DNA of 64,000 nt, taken from NCBI RefSeq assembly GCF_933775445.1, contig NC_065875.1, positions 15,017,001 through 15,081,000 of the forward strand. Reading direction: 5' to 3'. Source of the DNA: Argentina anserina. Lineage: Eukaryota > Streptophyta > Magnoliopsida > Rosales > Rosaceae. The notes under the pieces are model-generated. The model was not told the DNA's origin, did no database searches, and saw only the letters and a list, made by a program, of their open reading frames with translations. A program made the translations under genes and the position numbers. This document shows, in pieces, positions 33,828 through 44,123 of the stretch. The first letter of the stretch is position 1; each line of letters starts with the position of its first letter.

Positions 33828-35801
33828 CCTAATATACATACTATATGTATTAAGTAGCAATATATACAAACAATTGACAACTTAAATTTGTACAAGCCAA
33901 AATCAAATAATTTGAACAGCGAGTTCAACATTGAAAATGAATAAAATGAAAGGATTTCATGTTTTAAAATGCAAATCTACTATAAAGAATTAATTAAGAA
34001 AATGCAGTTTGTCTCACAAAACAATATATTGCAGAACTCTTAAACTACGTACAGAGGAAATAAATTTTATGTTTACATTTTTATATTCGTTTTGGGTGCC
34101 AAACTACCACGTCTGACTTGTAATCTAGATCTCTTCAAATTATTGATCAGAGGGCCGGTTGTTTCTCTCAAGTTAGCTCCTGGACAATTTGACTTGTCTA
34201 TAGTAGATTCGCATGTCATGTTTAGTTTGATTAACATACAAGATTAGATTTTTTTTTTATAAAAGTTGATTGAGCACGGTGAGGGTTCTATGGTTCTACC
34301 ACCCTCCATCATTTTCTTAGTAAGAAGAGAAGACTAGTAGAACTTGGGAACGAAACTTTACCTTTCCATTGTAATGCAAGAATCAACGATCGATACCTAC
34401 AATGAAATAGTACATAGTAAACGATCAATTGGTCATATTAGCAAATACGATAAGAAAAACGAAAAAATCAAATTCAAGTATATATATGGACAACATAAAA
34501 GACAATAAGAGAGAAGATGGATATCATGATAAAAACCTTGTATGGAGAAGATGCTTGGCGCAAATGGTACTGATATTATTCTGAGAAATATATATATATA
34601 TATATATATATGAGGAGATGCAGCTTAATGGAGGGAACATATCTTATTATGATTTAGTGATGCCCGCCAAAAAGATATATATGGTAGCAAACAGTCAAAC
34701 ACCCCGCCAAAATCTATTCCAAACCCGCCAAAATCTATTACTGTTACATTTTGATTAAGTTTTGTCACCTAATTGTAATTATCCTCTATGTATGCCGTGC
34801 TTAGGTTTCATTCTCTAACCATATCAAAGAGAAGTCCACGTCTGTAGAGAGAATTGGATTCTTATCAATCAAGAATCATACATGTAAAAGGTAATTAAAC
34901 GTTTGACTCCATCCGTGCCTTTAGTGTCTTTGTTTCCATATATAAAATACTCTCAACAATATGGTAATCAAATCTCAATTACTTATTTTGATTAAATGTT
35001 AGTGTCCTGCTAAAATCTCACCATCCTTTTTTTAGAGTATTTTAGTATCTCCCGCTCAAATAGTAGATGCTTCCCTCTTTTTTTTTTTTCCCACCACTAC
35101 CACCAACCTTCTCTATTAAAAGAAATTATACATATTGACCATTCAGTTCAAGATTTAGCTACAATGGACAAGCACCATATTCCTTCTTCACCAAAGTTTA
35201 TCTTTGATGCAAGTGTTGATAATGTGAAGGAGAAAGAATAAGTGAAATCAGTTGCAAATATCCAAGGGTTGCTTGATTTGAACAAATTACCTTTGATGAA
35301 GGGAAAATCCATCCCGATCATGAGATGCATAGTTTAATCCATACCATGTTAAAAGTGATGTATCCAGAATTTTTCTAAACTTGTGTATCGAGTTTGTGTA
35401 GATGGTGAAAGCACTGTATGCTCTTTTTTTATTGGCAAAAAAAAATATGTGAATGAGTATCTTTTTGTTAGGTGAAATAAATCTTTTACGAAATAGAGGC
35501 GATTAATTTTGATTTTTTTTTCTTATCTTCCAAATTTGCTTAGTTTCCTACCCAAATTTTGGGATAAAATAATAAATTTAGAAGACAAAATTAATCTTAT
35601 CGCCAATTAAATTTTGGGAAAAATATTATTTGTCCCTGTTAAAACTTTTTCTATCTCTAACATCTATCCATGGATAAATTCTCAACAACAAAACAATTAG
35701 AGGCAAAATCAAAAAATTTGTCCCTAACATAGTGTTTGGGTGATGAAATTTTGCTCCGTCAAAAAAACAAACCGTCTCTAAATGGGTTATCTCTAGTAGT
35801 G
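33828..35801 (-). other. CACTA 5' subterminal region and terminus
   Basis: The terminus CACTACTAGAGATAACCC is read from 35801 leftward. The next 170 bases carry AGAGACGG/TAGGGACAAA/AGGGACAAAT words, expected as binding sites for the TNPA-like protein. The remainder is AT-rich, with a (TA)n run at 34587-34611. A plus-strand stretch at 35164-35336 reads like a gene scrap (MDKHHIPSSPKFIFDASVDN..) but has stops and is not recognised. Confidence 0.7.
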
Positions 35802-36011
35802 AGAATTCTTCAATTCCATTTCGCAGGGCAGCAAAAGGCTTCTTTTTGGCACTCAACATCCCTCACTGTATCTCCATCTCGACCGAGCTCAAATTGCTGG
35901 TGATGATGTCCTTTTGTGCCTAGATTTATGATTTTGCAAGTATTTCCAGACTATGAAATCCCTATTTTATAGTTTAGGTTAATTATTTCAACTTGCTAGT
36001 TTGGCTTCATA

Positions 36012-37233
36012 TGTTGGAATTAATGTACTTTCTCTTTAACTCCAGAGTTTTCTGTTTATCTCTAGATTTTATTTTAACAAGTAGTTGGTTAGCTAAGTTA
36101 TTGTTGTATTAGAGTTTCAAGGTGTTTTCAATAGAAATGTCTAGAGTCCTAGGCTGACTATAAGTATGCCTATTTTGTATTGCTATTCAATAACATCAGT
36201 AGAAATAACGTAGCTAATTTGGTACCAGAGCAGGTTTGTTCATATTTGGACCTGGGCCGGCCCCGTTTTCCACCTCTAACAAGAGGTTTTGTCATTTGAA
36301 TTTTCAAGGGCTAAAGTTACTTCAACAGAATAGCATGGTTAAATGGCTGTCCCAAATTGAAGCTACAATAGATGCATGTGAAGGGTGTATTATGGGCAAG
36401 CAACACCGTCTTTCCTTTCCTAGATAGAGTTCATGGAGAGCAAAGGTGCCGCTGGAGCTTGTGCATAGTGCACACTAATATATGTGGAAAAATGTGAACT
36501 CCATCCTTTAATCAATTCAAGTACTTTCGCACATTTATTGATGGTTTTTCGAGAATGACCTGGGTATATTTTTTGAAGGAGAAATTAGAAGCTTTTTTGG
36601 TGTTCAAGAGATTTTAAACAACTTGTAGAGAAGCAAAGTGGTTGCACAATTAAAACAATTCGAAGATGTGACTTTAGAAGGATTCTTGGAGATATTGCAG
36701 AGAAGCAAGAGTATGACACTATTCTCTACTGTGATAATAAATCAGCAATAGCCATTGGAAAAAAATCCAGTCACTTGATCGCACAAAGCATATTGCCATC
36801 AAGTACCATTTCTTCAGGGAAGCAATTTTGAAGGAAGAGACTCAGCTTGAATACTGCAGCACTGAAGATCAGCTAGCAGATTTGCTCACCAAAGCACTTC
36901 CAAAAGAAATTTTTTGTCATCTTCGAGAACTCATCAGCGTGGTGAAGAAAACACATTAAGGGGAGTGTTAGAATTAATGTACTTTCTCCTTAAATCTAGA
37001 GTTTTATGTTTATCTCTAGATTTCAATTTAATAAGTAGTTGGTTAGCTAAGTTATTGTTGTATTAGAGTTCCAAGGCGTTTTCAGTAGAAATGTCTAGAT
37101 TCCTAGGCTGACTATAAGTATGCTTATGTTGTTGTATTGCTATTCAATAAAATCAGTAGAAAGAGCTCTGCAGTAGCAACTCAGAAACCATAAACCTTTC
37201 TATATTTCTTATTCCATCTGTTTCATTCCAACA
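36012..37233 (+). mobile_element. Internally deleted Copia element, 1222 bp
   Basis: Perfect 5-bp duplication TCATA (36007-36011 and 37234-37238). Similar LTRs start TGTTGGAATTAATG (36012) and TGTTAGAATTAATG (36966). The 3' LTR ends TTCCAACA at 37233, and the 5' LTR has lost its last roughly 60 bp. The primer site TTTGGTACCAGAGC is at 36218 and the polypurine AAGGGGAG just before 36966. Internal scraps in order: CEGCIMGKQHRLSFP (pre-integrase), TFIDGFSRMTWVYFLKEK (integrase), then directly YCDNKSAIAIG and LADLLTKALPKE-like RNase H end. Everything between integrase and RNase H is gone, so it is non-autonomous. Confidence 0.9.
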
Positions 37234-37238
37234 TCATA

Positions 37239-37690
37239 TACATGAACATAACATGTACTATAATGTTTATGCTATTCTTAAATTGAAGTAATTTTTTTCA
37301 TAGCTCCCTATATATGCAGCTTACTTAAAGTGGAAAGATTTTTCAAATAAAAAGTTATAATGACAACTTTTTTCCCTGCTTAATTAGCAGACATAGAGGA
37401 AAAGAATGTTACGACAATTTTTGCATGAAAGTTGTAAGTTAGTCCATTGGTATGTTTGACAACCATAATCTCATTCAACTTCAGTATTATTTAGAGCTAA
37501 CTGGCCATTTTGTATTATGTCTGGTATGCGTAGCCACACATAAAATTAGTTCATGATCCACATAATTAGTTTAGATTTTCATTCATTTGAAGTGGGTGTT
37601 TTTCTATTCTGTATTAGGTAGAGCAATCTGGCACATAAATGTTTATTTCCCAAATATTTGCTCTTAGATATATATATATATATATATATT
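37239..37690. other. Non-coding gap
   Basis: AT-rich, ends with a (TA)n run at 37671-37689. No gene seen. Confidence 0.6.
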
Positions 37691-37704
37691 GTGTGTCTAT
37701 AGAT

Positions 37705-39513
37705 TTATTTTTTGAGGATTGAAATAATTCAATAGAATAGTCAAGGAGGCCAAATACTCTATACTTCCAACCGCTACCACATCACGGTAGACAAGTATTT
37801 ATGACTCGAGCAACTACTACATTCCGGTAGATATAACATAACCCGAACCAAGGGGACAAGTAGTAAGCACTCTATTCTATCCATGAAACACACCTAGTAT
37901 CAAAATCCATGAGCATCACATGGGAAGCTAAAAACACAATACAGGCTAAAGAAAACCAAAGCAAAAGAAAATCAAGTGTTAAGGTGAAAAACAAAAATAA
38001 AGCAAAACAAAATAATAAAAAAATTTAAAAAGAGGTAAATGCCTCAAACCGGTTCCTTGCCCTTGGAACTTGCAAGATGGGGTGCGCCATCATAGAGGTA
38101 CGCTAGGACTTGATCACTTGGGACTTTCTTTGCCGGAGGCGGAGTCTTATTTTTTTGGCCTATGGGGCGACCAGGTTCCCGATTCTTTATCCTCTAATAT
38201 ACAACAGTATTTCGGGAAGGAGCTTGAATGAAAACACCATCAGGGCTTTCAAACAGTCCTAGTGACCACGGAGTGAATTTCATAGGGAATTCCAACATTT
38301 TCAGCTTTTTCAGTGATGCATTCCGCTGAGTGTTGGACCAGAAGTCCTCAATTGGGCGCAACAACTTCTTTGGAGATGGATAACCATCTTGCCGTCGTTT
38401 ATCTTGCCCCCCTTCATCTATAACAACCTTACCCTCTTCCAATGTTCCAAGCTGACAGTTAAATGGAACAATGGCCAGGCTATCATCAGGGACATCGAAC
38501 AAATTCTTCCTTTGAAGAAATGCCGGTTTGCGGAAATGATGCATGAACCACTAGCATGAAGGTCAAACATGGGCTGGATTTTCGGGGCAGACTGTAACTC
38601 ATTAGTACTAGAAAAACGGAATAGACCATGCTTCTTACCCAACCCCTGATCAGCCAGAAGGCTCGAGAGATTTGGCAACCTAGGTTTTGGTGAGATACTC
38701 CTCGATTCAGAAAAAGGAGGCGTTTGTAGCATTTCCATTTCTCATGCCATATTAGGCTACACATTTTACATCTCCCTTGTCCTTTGTCATAGTATAAGAA
38801 AATTTCTTTCTCGACTTGATCCGAGAACTTAATCATCCTCTGCTTCACAAAAGGGTGGCCAAGGCTGTGGGAAATCCTAACCTTAATTTCGCGAGAGGCT
38901 TTCCACTCTTTATCATTCCAATGGATGAAATTGCTTGCTACCATTGCCACCGATTTGATACGGTTTGGAGTCTCAAACTTTGGTGGGAAATTCTTCAGAT
39001 ACACCTAGAAATATAAGAGATCCATAGGGATAGAAGTAACATCTGCAATCCCATTATATTCTTGAAATACAACTGGTGCCCTAGCAAAGTACCATGGTCC
39101 GCCATTGATCACCCTATTGGCATCGTTTCCATGATTAAAAGCAAAGAGATATTGATCTGGAGGGCGTGCTTGTACCTGAAAAGATCCCTCAAGGGTCCAG
39201 AGATGACAAAAGTGTGTACGCAAAGCCATTGCTGAGGTTTTCTTTGAGGTCACCGGCCGCACAAGAAGGAAGGCTTGACTAGCAATCCGGTCGTCTTCAT
39301 CGTCATGGATGTTTGTGATGTCAAACACATCTTGACTCGCAAGAGCAAGTTGTTGCGCAACGTTCTGGGAAACGGTGTCGAGGTTCGTCGTAAGACATTA
39401 ACGAGGGGAGTGGGAAATCAAGGATGGCGTCGGAGACAACAACCTGAATGCAACCTAGATGAAACTAGGATACCAACACCAGAGCGGCGCTGTGCTAGGG
39501 TTTTAATCTTAAA
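37705..39513 (-). mobile_element. Non-LTR (LINE-like) retroelement, ORF1 only
   Basis: Perfect 14-bp target duplication GTGTGTCTATAGAT (37691-37704 and 39514-39527). Read on the minus strand it starts AAAACCCTAGCACAGC and ends in an A-rich tail (CAAAAAATAAAT) next to the left duplication. It carries one ORF of the DUF4283/zinc-knuckle kind and no reverse transcriptase. Length 1809 bp is complete between the duplications, so the missing RT is not a window effect. Confidence 0.82.
38050..39450 (-). pseudogene. LINE ORF1-like protein (DUF4283 plus CCHC-like knuckle)
   Basis: Minus strand: NVAQQLALASQDVFDITNIH then DDEDDRIASQAFLLVRPVTS, and the DUF4283 block YLFAFNHGNDANRVINGGPW with WYFARAPVVFQEYN. 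After an in-frame TAG (39007-39005) it continues VYLKNFPPKFETPNRIKSVA, VKVRISHSLGHPF-like, FLYYDKGQGRCKMCSLIWHE (knuckle, CxxC then H). The tail (REPGRPIGQKNKTPPPAKK, then DGAPHLASSKGKEPV) ends near 38050. Family proteins bind nucleic acid as the gag-like ORF1 of plant L1 elements. A frameshift near 38540 and the stop make it a pseudogene. Confidence 0.75.
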
Positions 39514-39527
39514 GTGTGTCTATAGAT

Positions 39528-41525
39528 ATATGCTTATCTGGGTGTAATATTTTGTTGTATGCTTTAAATGCTTTCCCACATAATAACAGGTGTTTTAGTA
39601 TTATTACTAGTAAATTAGATGACCATGAAATTGATTGAAATTGATGATGGAGTACAAAACTTACATGTTAACCATATGGAATTTTATTAGTTCTCGAGTT
39701 TATTTTCTTTTACCTCAGTGATTTTCTTCGCATATTTTTCTTTGGAACTTTAAATAGTTTAATCACGTCTCAATAAGCACTGAAACTAGTATTACATATT
39801 CAATGCTTTTTAATGTCAAGCATTGTGGAAGGATAGCTCATATTGTCCCTGGACTTGAAGCTACTGAAATTGAATAACTAAAAAGGTGGAGGAATTCTTC
39901 TCGAGAAGGAAGCATGATAAATTGTCTCTTGTTTGAATATATATACATATATAGTCAATAATGCATTGATCATCATTAGCCAAGATTGGGAATGAGAATC
40001 CTTCAGAGAGAAATCTTCCAGGTTTTTTTTCTACTACTAAAAATAATGTTGAAGATAATGAAGATATACTGATATACTCAGCTAAGGTTAAGAAGCATGT
40101 TATGTTTTCTGTTAACAAAATTAAAAAAATAATAGTATGTGTAAGTGTATGTATAACATAATGAAGCCTTACGCCCATACCCATCTATAATTAACTTGAC
40201 TAGAAAGCTAGGTACAACTTTGGTTTTCAAAAGTATACCCTTTAGAAATTGCAAGTAGGCCCATTTGCTTAACTCTAAAACTAAGTTCTCTTTGGTATAA
40301 GGAGATGTAGCCAGGACAATTTGAGATAATTCCTTTTTCAAACAATTCCACAATTTCTGATTGTTACAAAGTAACAATTGTGGCAAGGCTGCCAATTGAT
40401 CCCTTAAAATTAAGGTGTTGAGAGAATTTGTTATTCTAAACCAGTTAGCCTCAGAGCAGTGAGATGAGAAGCTAGTGACAATTAGTTCCTCAAAGAGGCT
40501 GACTTTGGAACAGATAAAGATGTCAATGACATGTGATTTGTATCAAAAGAATTAAATGAGTTTGTTGCATTTCAATGAAATTGTCCAAGTCTATTTGTTG
40601 GAGAATATATATATTAGGCAGGTGGTTAATTAGCTTGGCTTCAAAATCAAATAATATCTGCGGACGGAAATCATCATCATACTAAGTAGGATATTCCATA
40701 TCTCATTGAATGGATGTCAGTTGAACGTTTTACCTATGAGATTTTCATATTCCACTGTACTTGGAAGAAAAGGAAGCTAGTTGGTGATAAGTATTTTGCC
40801 CATTGGATTGTAGTAAGTAACTTTTTGGTTTGATCGGGAGTAAGTAACAATACTGTCAGCATTTACCATCCGGTTAGTTTGTTTACTCTTAAAAATGCCC
40901 AAAAGATGTACTAATTCTAAAACAAGAATTCAATTTATATGTTGGCATGCCAAAGGTTTTAGGTTAGTATCCAACAAAATACCAAATTGACTGCTTTTGC
41001 CGATAAAATATCATGTATTGCATATGCTGGTGTTGGAGTTGTACATTGAAGGACTAGTTTACATTGGAAGGTAGAAGCTCTAGTTTTGGTTGAAACCAAC
41101 ACTAAGCCCATTGATCAATGAGTCGTATCCTTCATGCTATCCACCATCTTTATAGAAAGATTGGAATCAGTACATGAAATTGGGTGTCTTTTGAAAACTT
41201 GGTGCCTAGATGTATATCCTCTACTGTTGTTTCTCTCTCTTTTGCTATCTTGTTGCATTTTTGAACAATCAAACAGAAGTAATACACTAATACTCAAAGG
41301 AAGAATTCAAACTTAAGTAATAATCAACGGAAGATTTGCTTACAAAATGAACCATAAAGGAAGAAACATATACGATCTATTGTGACTGATGAATGTCATG
41401 GTTGAGACACGGTAGTATATATTGTGATATATCTATTGTCATGATTATAAATTATTTAGATGTATTTTAGATTTATCATGATTAATTGTATGAAGAAACT
41501 GTGGTTGAGTTAAGATTTAGAACGA
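39528..41525. other. Non-coding interval with one unrecognised minus-strand ORF
   Basis: Mostly AT-rich. A minus-strand open stretch at about 40395-40130 reads QLLLCNNQKLWNCLKKELSQ, then LVLELSKWAYLQFLKGILLK, and looks more protein-like than its surroundings. It lacks an ATG and I recognise no family. Nothing else is supported. Confidence 0.4.
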
Positions 41526-41536
41526 TCTAAGAGATT

Positions 41537-42462
41537 TTTTTTGTTACAGCAAACAAATACGTTTTATATTAAAAGATTTCCTGAAGCCGGAATAGCCAAT
41601 ACATACACCTCTGTGGTGATACAACAACAAACAAGAGGTCATGAGTCGAAACTCAAAATTAGTATGCAGTAGAGAATTATTTTTTGGTAATAAGCTCACA
41701 ATAAAGAAAAAAAATCGCATATTTTACGACTAATGCAAGATAGCAATAGACAATGTTATAATCTAAACAGAACCATCTGCAGGTTTGGACAAGGCCCCGG
41801 CCCACAAGGCCCCGGCCCACAAGGCCCCGGCCCACAAGCCCGCACCCCAGCCCAGCCCAAAGAGATCTGAAAATTCCGAACAGCCGCACACTCATGCCCG
41901 GCCGGAACATCTACTGCTTGCGCCGCCACTGTTAGGGCCACGCTCGACTTCAGATCCACGCCCAACCAAGCCTCTAGGGGGCTTCCGCCTCCAAAACCCT
42001 AAACCCAAGCAGACCCGAATTGAAACTTCCTTGCCAACGCCGAGGCCGCTGCCAAATCACCCATCAGATAACCGCAAGGCGACATCGTCCCTGCTGAGAA
42101 CACCGAACACCATCCGCCCATGCCGTTCAAACCCATTCCGCCACAACCGCTTGCAGAGCCAAACCAAGAACGAGGAGTCTCCCCGCCGCCACAAGCAATC
42201 ACCCCAGACCCAGATCAGTTCTTGGGTGGCATAGCTTTGACCGTCGACGAGAGCGAGGTCGTCATTGTCATAGCCTTCCTCTCGCGATCGTCACCAGAAC
42301 GCCACTGCACCATCCTCCAAATATTGTCTTCAATCATAGTAAGAATAGCCGGAATAGTTAGCACCCAAGGGTAAAACCTAGACAACGCAATAGCTCCGAG
42401 CAAATCGGCTCGAGAGAAACCTCTCCCTGAATATATTTTCCCAATTTAATACTATTTCAGTA
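41537..42462 (-). mobile_element. Short non-LTR retroelement insertion, 926 bp
   Basis: 11-bp direct repeats TCTAAGAGATT flank it (41526-41536 and 42463-42473). On the minus strand the 3' end is TTTAATATAAAACGTATTTG then CTGTAACAAAAAAAA, the usual plant L1 tail, abutting the left repeat. The body has GC-rich coding-like sequence (SRFYPWVLTIPAILTMIEDN on the minus strand) but no RT. It is either a 5'-truncated or a non-autonomous LINE derivative. Confidence 0.75.
41791..41835. repeat. Three perfect tandem copies of a 15-bp unit
   Basis: AAGGCCCCGGCCCAC x3 (41791-41805, 41806-41820, 41821-41835), inside the short non-LTR element. Confidence 0.95.
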
Positions 42463-42473
42463 TTCTAAGAGAT

Positions 42474-43600
42474 TGATCCCAACATAAACTCTCATAAGCA
42501 TAAATTATAATGGTCTTAGCAAAAGTCTCATATAACTGTTACAATCTGCAGAGCCGTATTCACTGCGGTCTGTGCTAGCCCCTATAATCATTTAAGTAGT
42601 GATACTATTTAGCTGGAGAGTTCAGCGAGTTGTTCTCTCCTAGTGGTAAAAATATACCTAAAACCAGAATAAGAGTTTAGACAGAGTCTTGGCTACATAT
42701 TAGATTTTAGAGAGCTTCAGATAATGTGTACAGCTCCTCCTCCCTTGCGGTGTGGCAGATTTGTGGCTTATTTTATGTAGTCATGATGATCACTGCTTCT
42801 ATGAGAATTCATGTAACTAGTAACTGGTAATTATGCATCAGAATGGATCAATGGAACCATGACAGAATGAGATGACTAACAGAAAACTCAACTTTAAAGG
42901 ATATTAAAACACAGATTTATTATTGGCAGTTAACAATACAAACCTTCAACACAAGCACGATGGTTTTACAGCCAAATCTCATGTATTTCCTACAAATTGG
43001 GAGTTTGGGACACTGGCTAATTGGTGCTCATGTAGCTGCACTGTGACAAACTATAAGCAAGTTATTGAAATATTCCCAAGGGGAACCTAGTTGGACAAGA
43101 TCGCCACCAGAGTTGCTAAAGGGACAAAATATTCCCTTTAGGCTTTAGCAATTTAAAGGGAGACAAGAAAATGTAATGATTCTAATTTCTAAATGAACCT
43201 GGCTGGTCCCGAGTCCCGACTTGTGTACTTGAAACACCTGTAATGTATGCTTCATACATAAAAGTTACTCATTCAATTGCTCAAATGAAATGGTGATAGC
43301 TAGCAACAATTGACATTACAGTTAATTTGCCTTGTTATTTGTTACTTAACCAATCAACAGAGTGAACAGACAACTAGTTTCTAACTTTCGATTTCCAAGT
43401 CCCAACAATCTTCATGAATGAGGCATTTCAGAATTCAGAAGCAAATCTGCATACATGTTTTTTTGGGTACATTGTCGTGTATGCTTATTTTTCTTTAAAA
43501 ACAAAAAAGTGTGTGACGGAATGTGTTAACTTTCAAATTTTGTAATATCCCCGAAATTTGTCATCTAGTCTTTCCCTTTTCATTTGCTGAAACCCACAAA
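42474..43600. other. Non-coding interval
   Basis: AT-rich, no gene or repeat that I can support. It ends at the GA tract preceding the small ORF. Confidence 0.55.
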
Positions 43601-43601
43601 A

Positions 43602-43603
<2 letters not shown>

Positions 43604-43665
<62 letters not shown>
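43604..43665. repeat. (GA)n microsatellite
   Basis: About 60 bases of GA with one ATAG interruption, directly before an ATG at 43676. GA/CT runs are common in plant 5' UTRs. Confidence 0.93.
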
Positions 43666-43675
43666 ACAGAGTGAT

Positions 43676-43807
43676 ATGGAGTTTGTGGAGGTGGTGATGA
43701 GCAAGGGTTTTGCGCCTGATGGCGCAGTGAGGAAGGCCTTAAGGGGGAGACCAGCACCTGTAGTTTGTAGGGTTATGGACATTATCTCATCCAACTTGAA
43801 GAACTGA
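43676..43807 (+). CDS. Small ORF, 43 aa, unrecognised
   Basis: ATG at 43676, stop 43805-43807. The protein begins MEFVEVVMSKGFAPDGAVRK and ends MDIISSNLKN. The middle recalls the C-terminal edge of a PPR motif (VMSKGFAPDG), but one partial motif is not enough to name it. The GA tract just upstream would suit a leader. It could be a genuine small protein, the tail of a decayed gene, or chance. Confidence 0.3.
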   Translation: MEFVEVVMSKGFAPDGAVRKALRGRPAPVVCRVMDIISSNLKN

Positions 43808-44123
43808 TGCTTTTCAAATGTGTGCGACTCTCAACAGCTAATACTAGCACTAGAGTTCAGATATGGAGCTAATGATAGTAAAAAATCATCTAGGGTTGGG
43901 TTTCGGTATGGGATATGGTGCCGAAAGTCTGATTATTGTGAATCTTTTAAAATGACTAAATGTGAGTCCTTTGAAATGACTATAACTGGTGAATCTTGAT
44001 TGAAGTAGCTTGTGATATTAGATTCCCGTAGGACCCTGGTGTTCTGCATTCTCAAATTCTGTCTTGTTTTTCTTTCTCATCGTATATTAGGTAAGGAGGT
44101 TACTGATATGTTAACAATGGTTA

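Larger units (their letters stand above)
20421..35801 (-). mobile_element. CACTA (En/Spm) transposon, left end missing, with nested insertions
   Basis: Read on the minus strand, the outer end at 35801 begins CACTACTAGAGATAACCC, followed by AGAGACGGTTTG. This is the usual look of a CACTA terminus with subterminal repeats. Inward come a TNPA-like (Ptta/En/Spm) gene at about 33827-31514 and a TNP2 transposase at 25732-20423. Insertions: a Copia (25742-31167), about 2.9 kb of unrelated DNA (about 21180-24060), and a CGATAT-rich repeat in the TNPA-like gene (33101-33615). At 20420 the transposase stops inside a conserved segment and MSRB sequence begins, so the second CACTA end is lost and the element cannot move by itself. 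Confidence 0.8.

Noticed and set aside
34587..34611. (TA)n run as a possible regulatory element
   Set aside because: Simple AT repeat within an AT-rich transposon end; no evidence of function.
35164..35336. Plus-strand stretch reading like a gene scrap
   Set aside because: Stops within 30-60 codons and no recognised family; may be captured DNA but unsupported.
39861..40395. Overlapping minus-strand ORFs of 105-107 codons
   Set aside because: No ATG start for the protein-like part and no family match; listed only as an unrecognised stretch.
41785..42234. 149-codon plus-strand ORF with KAPAH repeats
   Set aside because: Antisense to the non-LTR insertion and driven by the 15-bp GC-rich repeats.
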